A stretch of DNA of 64,000 bases from Candidatus Brevundimonas phytovorans (GCA_029203145.1 CP119309.1:436501-500500); one strand, 5' to 3'; positions 42,578-51,637 are shown, numbered from the stretch's first letter. The notes: generated by a model not told the origin, from the letters alone. Program-made: numbers and translations.

Positions 42578-42778
42578 TCACTGAACGAAGATGGCTTCGA
42601 TCGGTCGGCCGAAGAGGCGGGAGATGCGGAAGGCCAGAGGCAGGGAGGGGTCGTAGCGGCCCTTTTCCAGCGCCTGAACGGTTTGACGCGAGACGCCGAG
42701 CTGTTCGGCGAGATCGGCCTGGGTCCAGTTGCGCTCGGCGCGGAAGACCTTGAGGCGGTTGACGAACTCGCTGGTCAT
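42578..42778 (-). CDS. XRE-family helix-turn-helix regulator
   Basis: This 66-residue single-domain DNA-binding protein has helix-turn-helix TQADLAEQLGVSRQTVQALE followed by KGRYDPSLPLAFRISRLFG, the YozG/Cro-like small regulator type. Its ATG overlaps the stop of the membrane-protein gene by 4 bases, so the pair is probably co-regulated and the regulator may control its own operon. Confidence 0.88.
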   Translation of the reverse strand: MTSEFVNRLKVFRAERNWTQADLAEQLGVSRQTVQALEKGRYDPSLPLAFRISRLFGRPIEAIFVQ

Positions 42779-43227
42779 CGCCGGGCCATCCACCAGCCGC
42801 ACCAGGCGATGCCGTAGCCGAGGACCTGGGCGGCGAAGACGCCGAGGACGCCGGCGGCGACCAGGGCCGCGTCGGAGTGCGGCGCCTGGGCGGGCAGCAG
42901 GTCTGCCCCGTTGGCGGCGGCGATGATGACGGCGGCGCCGCCGACGAGGCCCAGGTTGCCGCCCCACCACCAGACCCACTTGTGGGCTTCCTTGGCGGCT
43001 TCATCCAGGCCGCGCCAACAGTAGAGGGTGTGCAGGGCCAGGAAGACGGCCAGACCGGCGGCAAGGACGACCTCGCCGATCGACGGCGCCTGGCCCCAGG
43101 CGGCGGGCCAGAAGGGGGTGGCGGCGGTGGCGCTGACGCCGACCACGGTGAGGGCGCACAGGCCGACCGTCAGATCGTCCATCTTCTTCTTCTTGTTGGC
43201 GGCGATGGCCTTGGCTTCAGTGTTCAT
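42775..43227 (-). CDS. Membrane protein paired with the XRE regulator
   Basis: This 150-residue protein has four predicted helices, among them LTVGLCALTVVGVSATAATP, VVLAAGLAVFLALHTLYCW and AALVAAGVLGVFAAQVLGYG. A Lys-rich N-terminal tail precedes them. It overlaps the downstream regulator gene by 4 bases. Such small-membrane-plus-XRE pairs are common and mostly uncharacterised. A low-GC gap at 43228-43329 upstream likely holds the promoter. Confidence 0.65.
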   Translation of the reverse strand: MNTEAKAIAANKKKKMDDLTVGLCALTVVGVSATAATPFWPAAWGQAPSIGEVVLAAGLAVFLALHTLYCWRGLDEAAKEAHKWVWWWGGNLGLVGGAAVIIAAANGADLLPAQAPHSDAALVAAGVLGVFAAQVLGYGIAWCGWWMARR

Positions 43228-43329
43228 GACAAGCTCCCCTGTCGTTGTGACAAGTGAACTTTACCAACGCTGCGTTTGGCGTCAAGCGACTTTTACATCA
43301 TGACAAGCAGATTTTCCGTTTTGTCGAAA

Positions 43330-44124
43330 TTAGCCTTGAAAATCAGGCATCCAGCCGGGCTTCTCGACCCGCACGGCGCGGCCGTCGACGCTCAGATCGC
43401 CCTCCAGACGGTCCAGACGCAGCAGGGCGATGGCGCGACCGTCGGCGCCGGTCATGACCTCGCCGGCGCGCAGTTCGCCGTTCAGCACCTCGGCGCCGCG
43501 CTCGGGGGCGGGGCCGTCGAAGGCGATGGCCATCATGCGGTTCTTGATCACGCCGCGCCGCTTCATGCGCGAGGTGGTCTCCTGACCGATGAAGCAGCCC
43601 TTGTGGAAGTCTATGCCGTTCAGCAGGTCGAAGTCCGCCTCGATGGGATAGGTCTTGTCCAGAAGCGCATCCGCCGCGGGGTCCGGCACGCCCAGAGCTA
43701 GGCGGTGCGCTTGCCAATCGGCCTCGGCGGCGTTGGTTTCGCACTGATCGCCCCAGCGGCGTCCGCCGAGCGCGGGCAGGCGGGGGTCGGGGATGAAGCC
43801 CTCGGGGATGTCGCCGCCCCAGGCGACGAAGACGGCGTCGGGGATGGGCATGACCTCGACGTTGGAGCGCAGTCTGTACATCGACAACCGCTGGACCAGG
43901 GCGTCGCGCCGCTCGGCCGCGACGTCCAGCACCACGCCGTTCTCCTCGCCCCACAGGAAGAGGTCGAACAGCAGTCGACCGGGCGGGGACAAAAGGGCGC
44001 CGAAGCGCAGGGCGCCGGGCTCTAGCGTCTCTACATCCTGCGTCAGCAGGTTGTGCAGGAAGGGACGGGCGTCAGGGCCAGTGACGCGGATCAGGGCGCG
44101 GCTGTCGAGGCGGGCGATGGACAT
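43330..44124 (-). CDS. ygfZ: YgfZ/GcvT-like folate-binding iron-sulfur maturation protein
   Basis: YgfZ uses a folate to support repair or maturation of certain Fe-S enzymes. The 264-residue protein shows the aminomethyltransferase-like fold, RVTGPDARPFLHNLLTQDVE at the start and the key motif KGCFIGQETTSRMKRRGVIK (K-G-C-x-x-G-Q-E). Length fits the family. It is not in an operon with Fe-S genes here. Confidence 0.93.
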   Translation of the reverse strand: MSIARLDSRALIRVTGPDARPFLHNLLTQDVETLEPGALRFGALLSPPGRLLFDLFLWGEENGVVLDVAAERRDALVQRLSMYRLRSNVEVMPIPDAVFVAWGGDIPEGFIPDPRLPALGGRRWGDQCETNAAEADWQAHRLALGVPDPAADALLDKTYPIEADFDLLNGIDFHKGCFIGQETTSRMKRRGVIKNRMMAIAFDGPAPERGAEVLNGELRAGEVMTGADGRAIALLRLDRLEGDLSVDGRAVRVEKPGWMPDFQG

Positions 44125-44151
44125 ACCGCCAAGATAGGGAGGGAGAGGACC

Positions 44152-44697
44152 CTACACCACCGCATACCGCGCCGTGACCCCGTCGGGCTGGAAGTCGTGC
44201 TCGGCCAGCCGGTCCAGCGAGGCGAGGACGCGCGCGACGAAGTCCTGAGGATCGCCCTCTTCGATGGCGGGGCGCAGCCAGTCGGTGACCACGGCGCGGG
44301 CCGGATAGGTTCCGACCGGGCCGGGGATGCTGAGGGCGACCTCGATCCCCTCGGCGATCCAGCCGGCCACGGCGGCGAAGAAATCCATCCCCGCCAGAAA
44401 CTCGGAGCGACGCACGACATAGAGGGTGATCTCGCCGCGTTCGACGCCGTCAGGGCGGATGATGACGCCGCTGCGGTCGGGCCGCCAGTCGTCGGACAGC
44501 TCGACGGCGCGCCACAGGCAGAACCAGACGCGGCAGGTCTGAGGCCGGATCTCATGCACCGAACAGCCCGACCCGTTGACGCAATAGCCGCACAACTCGC
44601 CCGTCGGCTTGGCCAGCTCGGGCAGGTTCAGCGGGATGACGCGGCAGCACTCGACGCAGCCGCCGCAGGTCCGGTCAGGCAGAAGGGGAAGGCTCAT
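44152..44697 (-). CDS. YkgJ family cysteine-cluster protein
   Basis: This 181-residue protein has two cysteine clusters, CGGCVECCRVIPL near residue 12 and CGYCVNGSGCSVHEIR followed by TCRVWFCLW. The YkgJ family is annotated as zinc or iron chelating, with no precise biochemical role known to me. The C-terminal half is enzyme-like but unassigned. It diverges in function from the neighbouring genes. Confidence 0.85.
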   Translation of the reverse strand: MSLPLLPDRTCGGCVECCRVIPLNLPELAKPTGELCGYCVNGSGCSVHEIRPQTCRVWFCLWRAVELSDDWRPDRSGVIIRPDGVERGEITLYVVRRSEFLAGMDFFAAVAGWIAEGIEVALSIPGPVGTYPARAVVTDWLRPAIEEGDPQDFVARVLASLDRLAEHDFQPDGVTARYAVV

Positions 44698-44746
44698 GAC
44701 GGGGCCTTAACCCATCGCGAGAGCAAATGCGCCGACGGATCGCGCG

Positions 44747-45475
44747 CTAGAACCAGCGACCGGCGGCCAGGCCGACGGCCGTGATGGCCATTGTGCCGAC
44801 AGCGGCGACCGAACAGAGGCCGATCAGGATCATCAAGGCCTTGGCGACGCCGGGACCGATGGTCCGATACCAGCGCCCCCTGCCCATGCGCAGGAAGGTG
44901 ACGACGCCCGCCACCCACATGGCGAAGGACGCCAGCAGGACGGTCCATCCCTGACCGTAGAGGAACCAGGAGAGCGGCAGGATCAGCAGGGTCCAGGCGT
45001 TGAGATAGGCGAAGCTGGCGCGAAACCCGCGACGCCAGCCCAGATCCTCGGCGTCCCACCATCGAAACAGGGGGGCGGTCACCAGGGCGTAGAGCGTCGC
45101 CAGGACGGGCACCATGATCAGCGTCATCCAGCCGTCGGCGTCGGCCATGAAGGCGTCGCGGCTCTTGCCCGAGGCCGCGATCAACGGGTTCAGCATTTCG
45201 GGCGGCAAGCCCGTGAGCATGTAGCTGGAGCCGCCGCTGAGGAAGAGCACCAGCATCAGGATGGCGTTGAGCGCCAGATAGAGGCGCAGAGGCCGCGTGT
45301 AGAGTCCGCCGCCGGTCGGGCCGAGGGTCATCCAGGTTTCCAGCACCTGACGCGGACGAACCAGCAGGTCGCGCGCGGTGCGCAGGTCCACCGAGCCGAA
45401 GCCCAGGGCGTCTTCAGACAGCTCGTCGACCGTCTGTGATCGCGTCGTCTTGGCCGACTGTTCCTGTTCGCTCAT
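44747..45475 (-). CDS. Multi-helix inner-membrane protein (Yip1/DUF3667-like)
   Basis: This is a 242-residue protein. A polar N-terminus (MSEQEQSAKTTRSQTVDELS) precedes ARDLLVRPRQVLETWMTLGP, a feature seen in DUF3667-type proteins, and then about five helices. The next gene upstream (45541-46206) has a similar layout, so these may be distant relatives. Substrate and role are not readable. Confidence 0.6.
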   Translation of the reverse strand: MSEQEQSAKTTRSQTVDELSEDALGFGSVDLRTARDLLVRPRQVLETWMTLGPTGGGLYTRPLRLYLALNAILMLVLFLSGGSSYMLTGLPPEMLNPLIAASGKSRDAFMADADGWMTLIMVPVLATLYALVTAPLFRWWDAEDLGWRRGFRASFAYLNAWTLLILPLSWFLYGQGWTVLLASFAMWVAGVVTFLRMGRGRWYRTIGPGVAKALMILIGLCSVAAVGTMAITAVGLAAGRWF

Positions 45476-45540
45476 GAAAACCCCCGCTGCTTGCCGGATG
45501 GATCGCATCGCGCCCGTTGGAGCGCAAGGCGGGACTGTGG

Positions 45541-46206
45541 TCAGGACAGCAGCCAGCCGAAGGCGAAAACCAGGCTGGTCGAGACGGTGAATCCGCCCAG
45601 GGCCCAAAGCCCGGCGCGCACGACGCCCACGCCGTCCAGCCGCATCAGCCAACGGTGCTGGATGACCAGGTACCAGAGGGTGGCGGCCACGATCACGGCC
45701 AGCCCGGCCAAGGTGGCCGTCTCGCTGGGATAGCGGATGCCCGCCGCGCTCAGGCTGACCAGGATGGCGGTGGCGCCGGAGAGGTAGCATTGGGCGAAAA
45801 ATGGGGTGCGCAGGGTTTCGCGGTCGATCCGCTTCCTCTCCAGCTTCAGCGAGATCCAGGCGAAGGCCAGGGCGTGAAGGCTGAACAGCAGGGCGCGAAA
45901 GGCGAGCAGGGCCTGGTCGTTACGCATGACGGCCTGGGCCAGGCGTGAACGCGGCCCCTCGTCCGGCATGCCCATGGCTAGCTCCAGGCCATGGGCGAGC
46001 AAGAGGCTGAGCACCAGAAACAGCGGTGGGCTAAGCGTTTCCAGATACTGCTTCTCGGGCTTGTCGCGCTGCTCCTGATCGGAATAGCGCATGGTGTCGA
46101 GCGGGCGGGTCAGGGTCATCCACAGCGTGCGCGGATAGAAGAGCAGCCACGACATCACCTCGTAGAGCAGTTCTTCGACAGATCGCAGGATGGTCAGGAC
46201 GTTCAT
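45541..46206 (-). CDS. Multi-helix inner-membrane protein (Yip1/permease-like)
   Basis: This 221-residue protein has a short cytoplasmic helix (LYEVMSWLLFYPRTLWMTLT), then RYSDQEQRDKPEKQYLETLS and five or so helices including LFLVLSLLLAHGLELAMGM. The Y-S-x-x-E-x-x-x-x-x-x-x-Y-L-x-P-x-x pattern resembles DUF3667-related permeases. It lies 65 bases upstream of the previous gene on the same strand, so they may be co-transcribed. Confidence 0.58.
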   Translation of the reverse strand: MNVLTILRSVEELLYEVMSWLLFYPRTLWMTLTRPLDTMRYSDQEQRDKPEKQYLETLSPPLFLVLSLLLAHGLELAMGMPDEGPRSRLAQAVMRNDQALLAFRALLFSLHALAFAWISLKLERKRIDRETLRTPFFAQCYLSGATAILVSLSAAGIRYPSETATLAGLAVIVAATLWYLVIQHRWLMRLDGVGVVRAGLWALGGFTVSTSLVFAFGWLLS

Positions 46207-46341
46207 GGTCGGCCCCCTCAGCGCCATCGAGGCTAGCAGATGGCGGGGCGATCCGCAGCGGGGCGGCAAACTTCACTCGCTGAACCAGCGTCAAATCGCA
46301 TCACCGCTGAAATCCGTAGAGAATCCCTCTAGGGTCGCCGC

Positions 46342-47298
46342 ATGCATGGGCGGTTCCCGATCCTCTATATCGCCGAGGCGGACGCAGAAGACGCGGTCCT
46401 CTCGTCGGGGGCGCTCGCCCATCTGGTCGAGGCCATCCCGCACGCCACCTTCACCGTCGTCGGTTCGCCGGCCAGCGCGCCGCTGTTTGCGGACCTGCCC
46501 CGACTGGAGCGGCTGATCGTTTTGGATCGCGACGGGCGCTGGGACTGGATCGCCCTGTGGAACCAGGTGCGCGAGACCAACTGGGGGCTGGTGGTCGACA
46601 TGCGCGGCTCGACTCTGTCGGGCAAGCTGCGGCGTCAGAAGCGGGCGGTGAAGGGCAAGGTCCTGCAAGGCGTGCATCTGGTCGAACAGGCGGCGCGGGT
46701 GCTGCAACTGGACGAGATCCCGGCGCCGAAGCTGTTTGTCGGACGCGACACGCAGGAGGCCGCCGACGCCCTGATCCCGGCGGGCGAAGGCCCGATCCTG
46801 GCCATTGGTCCGGGCGTGGACTGGATCGGCAAGCGCTGGCCCGCCGACCGTTACGCCAAGGTGGCCCTGTCGCTGCTGGGCGAGGGCGGGCCTCTGGCCG
46901 GCGGGCGGCTGATGATCGTCGGCGAGGAAGCCGACCGCGACGCGGCCCACTCGATCCGTTTCGCCGTCAAGCGCGAGCGGGTGATCGAACTGCAAGGGCG
47001 GCTGACGCGGTTGCAGACGGTCGCGGCCCTGTCGCGGGCCGACTTCTATATTGGCGGGGACTCGCTGTGGACCCAACTGGCGGTCGCCGCGGGCGTGCCG
47101 GCGGTGGGGGTGTTCGGCCCGTCCGACGAGGTGCTGCGTCGTCCCTGGACCGGGGTGGCGGTGCGCGGCCCGCGCAGTTTGCAAGAGTTCATCGACATGG
47201 ACCCGCGCCTGAACCAGCACATCCAGCACATGATGGACCTGCCCTATGAGCGGGTGCTGAAGGCGTCGAAGAAGCTGCTGGCGCAACTGGCCTACTGA
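46342..47298 (+). CDS. Glycosyltransferase family 9 (heptosyltransferase-like)
   Basis: This is a 318-residue GT9 family member, which adds heptose to lipopolysaccharide core in characterised cases. It shows the two Rossmann-like halves: FPILYIAEADAEDAVLSSGA at the start, then ILAIGPGVDWIGKRWPADRY and the donor-binding YIGGDSLWTQLAVAAGVPAV with VGVFGPSD. Acceptor specificity is not deducible. Confidence 0.88.
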   Translation: MHGRFPILYIAEADAEDAVLSSGALAHLVEAIPHATFTVVGSPASAPLFADLPRLERLIVLDRDGRWDWIALWNQVRETNWGLVVDMRGSTLSGKLRRQKRAVKGKVLQGVHLVEQAARVLQLDEIPAPKLFVGRDTQEAADALIPAGEGPILAIGPGVDWIGKRWPADRYAKVALSLLGEGGPLAGGRLMIVGEEADRDAAHSIRFAVKRERVIELQGRLTRLQTVAALSRADFYIGGDSLWTQLAVAAGVPAVGVFGPSDEVLRRPWTGVAVRGPRSLQEFIDMDPRLNQHIQHMMDLPYERVLKASKKLLAQLAY

Positions 47299-47374
47299 CT
47301 TTTCCTGAACGGGCGAGGGGTTGTCCCTTGGGGCGTCGGGCGCGCATAAGCGCTCGACCTCAGGAGATGCGCCG

Positions 47375-48712
47375 ATGACCCAGACCTATGACCTGATCGT
47401 GCGGGGCGGCGAAGTCGCCAACCACGCCGGACGCGGCATGGCCGACGTCGGCGTCATCGACGGCCGCATCGCCTTCATCGGCGACCTGTCGCAAGCGTCG
47501 GCGGGCGAGGTGTTCGACGCCACGGGCCTGACGGTGTTGCCGGGCGTCATCGACACCCAGGTCCACTTCCGCGAGCCGGGTCTGGAATGGAAGGAAGACC
47601 TGGAGACCGGCAGCCGTTCGGCGGCCCTGGGCGGCGTGGTCGCCGTGTTCGAGATGCCGAACACCAATCCCAACACCACTGACCCCGAGACCATGGCCGA
47701 CAAGCTGGTGCGGGCCAACAACCGGATGTGGACCGACCACGCCTTCTACGTCGGCGGCACGCACGAGAACGCCGAGCACCTGGCCGATCTGGAGCGCCTG
47801 CCGGGCTGCTGCGGGGTCAAGGTCTTCATGGGCGCCTCGACCGGCGACCTGCTGATCGCTGATGACGAGGGGGTGCGGAAGGTCCTCTCGAACGTGCGCC
47901 GCCGCGCTACTTTCCACTCCGAGGATGAATACCGACTGGTCGAGCGCCGCAGTCTGGCCCGCACCGGCGACTGGACCAGCCACCCCGAGGTCCGCGACGC
48001 CGAGAGCGCCATCATGTCCACCCGCCGACTGGTGGGACTGGCCAAGGAAACCGGCGCCCGCATCCACGTCCTGCACGTGACGACCAAGGACGAGATGGAG
48101 TTCCTGCGCTTCCACAAGGATGTCGCCACGGTTGAGATCACGCCGCAGCACCTGACCCTGGTGGCGCCGGAAGCCTATGAGCGCCTCGGCGCCTATGCCC
48201 AGATGAACCCGCCGATCCGGTCGCAGGAGCATGTCGACGCCCTGTGGCTGTGGGGCATGCAGCAGGGGGTGGCCGACGTCCTGGGCTCGGACCACGCGCC
48301 GCATACCAAGGAAGAAAAGTCCAAGCCCTATCCGGCCTCGCCGTCGGGGATGCCGGGGGTGCAGACCCTGGTGCCGCTGATGCTGACCCATGTCGCCAAC
48401 GGGCGTCTGTCGCTGGAGCGCTTCATCGACCTGACTTCCGGTGGGGCGCAGCGGGTGTTCGGCACGGCCAACAAGGGGCGGATGGCCGTCAGCTATGACG
48501 CCGACCTGACCATCGTGGACCTGAAGGCCAGGAAGACCATCACCCATGACCAGCAGGCCAGCCGCTGCGGCTGGACCCCCTTCGACGGCTTTGAAACGAC
48601 CGGCTGGCCGGTGGCCACCATCGTGCGTGGTCGCGTGGTGATGAAGGACGGCGAACTGATCGGCCAGGCGCACGGCCAGCCGGTGCGCTTCCAGGAGACG
48701 CTGGCGGGGTGA
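47375..48712 (+). CDS. pyrC: Dihydroorotase (PyrC-type, class I-like)
   Basis: Dihydroorotase closes the ring in pyrimidine biosynthesis. The 445-residue amidohydrolase has GVIDTQVHFREPGLEWKEDL, KVFMGASTGDLL with the probable carboxylated lysine, VEITPQHLTL and the final aspartate motif GSDHAPHTKEEKSKPYP. Two positions usually His read Gln: the first residue of the HxH pair and the first of TPHH. It may be a variant subfamily or have altered metal use. The start at 47375 is after a CAGGAGATG ribosome site. It overlaps tyrA. Confidence 0.85.
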   Translation: MTQTYDLIVRGGEVANHAGRGMADVGVIDGRIAFIGDLSQASAGEVFDATGLTVLPGVIDTQVHFREPGLEWKEDLETGSRSAALGGVVAVFEMPNTNPNTTDPETMADKLVRANNRMWTDHAFYVGGTHENAEHLADLERLPGCCGVKVFMGASTGDLLIADDEGVRKVLSNVRRRATFHSEDEYRLVERRSLARTGDWTSHPEVRDAESAIMSTRRLVGLAKETGARIHVLHVTTKDEMEFLRFHKDVATVEITPQHLTLVAPEAYERLGAYAQMNPPIRSQEHVDALWLWGMQQGVADVLGSDHAPHTKEEKSKPYPASPSGMPGVQTLVPLMLTHVANGRLSLERFIDLTSGGAQRVFGTANKGRMAVSYDADLTIVDLKARKTITHDQQASRCGWTPFDGFETTGWPVATIVRGRVVMKDGELIGQAHGQPVRFQETLAG

Positions 48713-49443
48713 GAGGCCCCAAACCCCAGCTTGGCCTGATTGGTTTCGGCGCCTTCGGACGGCTGACGGCGCGGCATCTGTCGCCGTATTTCGACATCCT
48801 CGCCCATGACCCGGCGGCGAGCGATGGCGAGGGGCTGGCGCGGCTGACGACGTTGGAAGAGGCGGCGGCCTGTCCGGTGGTGGTGCTGGCCGTGCCGGTC
48901 GGCGGGCTGGCGGAAACGGTCGCGGCGATCGCGCCCCATGTGACGCCCGGCGCCCTGATCCTCGACGTCGGGTCGGTGAAGGTGAAGCCAGCAAAGGTCA
49001 TGCTGGAGGGCCTGCCCGAGGCTGTGCAGATCGTCGGCACCCACCCCCTGTTCGGCCCTCAGAGCGGCAAGGACGGCATCGCGGGCTTGCGCATCGCCGT
49101 CTGTCCGGTGCGCGGCGACAAGGCGGCGTGGCGTGTCGCCGCCTTCTGCCGCCGGGCGCTGGGGCTCAAGGTCTTCGTCGTCACGCCCGAGGATCACGAC
49201 CGCGAGGCGGCGACCGTGCAGGGCCTGACCCACCTGATCGCCAAGGTCCTGCTGGCCATGGAGCCGCTGCCGACACGCATGACCACGACCAGCTTCGAGC
49301 GCGTCATGCAGGGCGTCGACATGGTCCGCCACGACAGCGCGGCGGTGTTCCGCGCCATCGAACACGACAACCCCTATGCGGCCGAGGTGCGCCGCCGGTT
49401 CTTTGATCTGGCGGAACAGGCAAGGGCGGAACTGGACGGCTAG
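48709..49443 (+). CDS. tyrA: Prephenate/arogenate dehydrogenase
   Basis: This 244-residue enzyme of tyrosine synthesis oxidatively decarboxylates prephenate or arogenate with NAD(P)+. The dinucleotide motif is LGLIGFGAFGRLTARHL. VGTHPLFGPQSGKDGIAG carries the substrate-binding histidine, and HDREAATVQGLTHLIAKVL the second conserved helix. Its GTG start overlaps the dihydroorotase stop (GTGA), implying coupling. No ACT or chorismate mutase domain is attached. Confidence 0.88.
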   Translation: MRGPKPQLGLIGFGAFGRLTARHLSPYFDILAHDPAASDGEGLARLTTLEEAAACPVVVLAVPVGGLAETVAAIAPHVTPGALILDVGSVKVKPAKVMLEGLPEAVQIVGTHPLFGPQSGKDGIAGLRIAVCPVRGDKAAWRVAAFCRRALGLKVFVVTPEDHDREAATVQGLTHLIAKVLLAMEPLPTRMTTTSFERVMQGVDMVRHDSAAVFRAIEHDNPYAAEVRRRFFDLAEQARAELDG

Positions 49444-49449
49444 GGCACC

Positions 49450-50370
49450 TCAGCGCGCCTTCAGGATGAAGTCGGCCACAGCGGGGACCACCTCGGTCCC
49501 CAGGGGAATGGAGGCGTCGCCATAGGTGGCGGCGTTGCCGACCGGGTCTGCCGGAGCCTGACGCAGAACGTGGTTCAGGCCCTCAAAGACAACTCGTTCG
49601 GCCTTGGGCTGCGCCGCTAGGAGGGTCTCGCTGTTCGCCGGAATCACCTGGATGTCTGTCGAGCCGTGACCCAGCAGAACCGGGCGATCATAGGCGGTGA
49701 TCAGGGCCTGGGGGTCCACGACGAAGTAAGAGATCAGGTAGGGCTGGATCGACGGCCGGAACAGCACGGCCAGATGGGGCGGGGTCTCCGCGACGGTGCG
49801 ACCCGCCTCCAGTTCGCTCATGATATGATCGACTTCGGGTTTGACGGTGGGCGGTAGATTGGGCTCGAGTTGACGACGTAGTTCGACGTTGGCGCGCACG
49901 CCGACCGGCGACAGCAGGACCAGACCGCAGACGCCGGGATTGTCGGCAGCCGCCGCTTGGGCGATCAGGGCGCCTTCCGAATGGCCGATCAGCCAGACGC
50001 AGGGCGCGCCGGTCTTCTCGGCTGTCAATTGGGCCCAGGCTTTGGCGTCGTCGATGTAGGTGTCGAAGGTGAGGTTAGCTTCACTGGTCGCGGCGGGGGC
50101 GCTGGCGGCGATGCCGCGTTTATCGAAGCGGACACTGGCGATCCCGTGCTCGGCCAAGCCTTCGGCCAATTGGCGATAGACGCCGCCGGTCACCCCGATC
50201 GGGCTGTTGCCGTCGCGGTCGGTGGGGCCCGATCCGGCGATGATGACGGCGGCGGCGCGCGTCTGGCCCTCCGGCGTCAGCAGGGTTCCGTGCAGGGGGG
50301 CGGGCGTCGAGGCCAGTTCGACGGGCGTCGAAACCGGCGAGAGCAGCAGGGCGGCGGCGAGGGTCAGCAT
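49450..50370 (-). CDS. Exported alpha/beta hydrolase
   Basis: This 306-residue protein has a signal peptide (MLTLAAALLLSPVSTPVELA). AAVIIAGSGPTDRDGNSPIG forms the oxyanion side and the nucleophile elbow is GHSEGA. A late aspartate lies near LGHGSTDIQV, and the histidine in GLNHVLRQAP completes a Ser-Asp-His triad. It is a periplasmic esterase or peptidase-like enzyme. Substrate is unknown. Confidence 0.85.
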   Translation of the reverse strand: MLTLAAALLLSPVSTPVELASTPAPLHGTLLTPEGQTRAAAVIIAGSGPTDRDGNSPIGVTGGVYRQLAEGLAEHGIASVRFDKRGIAASAPAATSEANLTFDTYIDDAKAWAQLTAEKTGAPCVWLIGHSEGALIAQAAAADNPGVCGLVLLSPVGVRANVELRRQLEPNLPPTVKPEVDHIMSELEAGRTVAETPPHLAVLFRPSIQPYLISYFVVDPQALITAYDRPVLLGHGSTDIQVIPANSETLLAAQPKAERVVFEGLNHVLRQAPADPVGNAATYGDASIPLGTEVVPAVADFILKAR

Positions 50371-50398
50371 GGTCGTCTCCGTCTTGAGAGGGGTGAAA

Positions 50399-51079
50399 TC
50401 AGAAGGGTTGGCGGTCGGGGTCGGCGCGCCAGACGCGCCAGCTTTCGAACACCGACCAGCCGGCGGCGATCAGGACGCCGGCGATCAGCAGGCTGAAGCC
50501 CAGGGGCTGGGGCGTGAACGGCGCGGTGATCAGACCGGCGAGGCCCAGCCAGAAGAAGAGGCGGCCCGCCAGCCGGTTGGAGCGGTCCCAGGCCAGGCGG
50601 CTCTTGTAGTTCCAGGGGGTGCGGACGCCGATGATGGGGTTGGGCGCGATGCGGCCCATGAAGGCGCCCATGACCGCGAACAGCAGGCTCATCATGGCGG
50701 CGGTCATGGCCATGGACACGCCCGGCTGCGCGGCGCCGCGGCCCAGGATCATCCACACCATGAAGGCGCTGGTTCCGACGATGGCCAGGAGGGAGACCAT
50801 CTGGCCGATCTCCAGCCCGCGCCGCCGCGCCGTGTCCGGCGTGCGCTTGGCGTACCAGCTCATCGGCCCGGCGGTGATGGCCGCCATGAAGGCCATGAAG
50901 GCGATCAGGCCCGACAGTTCGCTGCGGTCGCCCCAGCGGTCGGGCTGGCCGTGAATGTCGAAATGCATGGGGACTGGCCCGGCGGGGCCGGCGACCTGAA
51001 CGCCGATGGCGACCGCGATCAGGCCGACGACCGTCAGGGCGGTCAGGGCGTCCAGCACCGTGAAGCGGGGCATGGTCAT
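50399..51079 (-). CDS. SdpI-family membrane protein (DUF1648 plus SdpI)
   Basis: This is a 226-residue membrane protein. An N-terminal DUF1648 part has PVPMHFDIHGQPDRWGDRS (a conserved motif), and the SdpI core has FMGRIAPNPIIGVRTPWNYK. In Bacillus subtilis, SdpI is immunity against the toxin SdpC and anchors the repressor SdpR. Here it overlaps an ArsR-type SdpR-like gene by 4 bases. No SdpC-like toxin was seen nearby. Confidence 0.85.
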   Translation of the reverse strand: MTMPRFTVLDALTALTVVGLIAVAIGVQVAGPAGPVPMHFDIHGQPDRWGDRSELSGLIAFMAFMAAITAGPMSWYAKRTPDTARRRGLEIGQMVSLLAIVGTSAFMVWMILGRGAAQPGVSMAMTAAMMSLLFAVMGAFMGRIAPNPIIGVRTPWNYKSRLAWDRSNRLAGRLFFWLGLAGLITAPFTPQPLGFSLLIAGVLIAAGWSVFESWRVWRADPDRQPF

Positions 51080-51363
51080 GTCGGCGTCTCCTCCTCGTTC
51101 GTCCTGCCTGTTCCGCTCAGGTCCATGAGGAAGGCCAGGGCCTCCTCGACCGCCGAGATTTCTAGCCGGTAGCGGATCGACTGGCCGTCGCGCTCGGGAC
51201 TGACCAGACCGGCCTCTTTCAGCGCGTTGAGGTGGCCGGTGATGGTCGGCCAGCTCATGTCGAAGGCGGCGGCGATGTCGCCGGACGCTAGCGGTCCTGC
51301 CCGCAGCATGGCGATGATGCGTCGCCGCACCGGATGGGACAGGGCTTTGAACAGGCTGTTCAT
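51076..51363 (-). CDS. ArsR-family regulator (SdpR-like autorepressor)
   Basis: This 95-residue winged-helix repressor has LFKALSHPVRRRIIAMLRAG, then ASGDIAAAFDMSWPTITGHL and NALKEAGLVSPERDGQSIRY. It has no metal-sensing cysteines, as in SdpR-type proteins. It precedes the SdpI-like gene with an ATGA overlap. It likely represses its own operon and is relieved when SdpI sequesters it, by analogy with Bacillus. Confidence 0.85.
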   Translation of the reverse strand: MNSLFKALSHPVRRRIIAMLRAGPLASGDIAAAFDMSWPTITGHLNALKEAGLVSPERDGQSIRYRLEISAVEEALAFLMDLSGTGRTNEEETPT

Positions 51364-51439
51364 GAGGGGAGAGGCTAATTAGGAAAAAACCTAAATGCAA
51401 CCCGTGTTCTGTGGGGGCGCGCAGAGTGTCTCCACAACC

Positions 51440-51552
51440 GCTCATCCCGGCGCCCGCCGGGATCCAGACTGAGCCATGCGCACCGCCGCTAGATAGGCGT
51501 GGGGATGAGCTTGCAGCCAAAGAACTGGATCCCGGCGTCCGCCGGGATGAGC
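51440..51552. repeat. Inverted repeat, GCTCATCCCGGCG family
   Basis: The arms GCTCATCCCGGCGCCCGCCG (start) and their near complement at 51525-51552 (ending GCCGGGATGAGC) flank a gap of about 57 bases. The same family recurs at 63617-63738, and a half-copy lies near 52417-52445. No coding capacity was seen. Confidence 0.8.
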
Positions 51553-51637
51553 GGGGGAGGGGCGGCGCGCCCTTTCCGGGATGACGAGGGCGGGCGGGCG
51601 GCCTATGGCTCGGCTGGTTTCGAGTTGAGGAGTGGCC

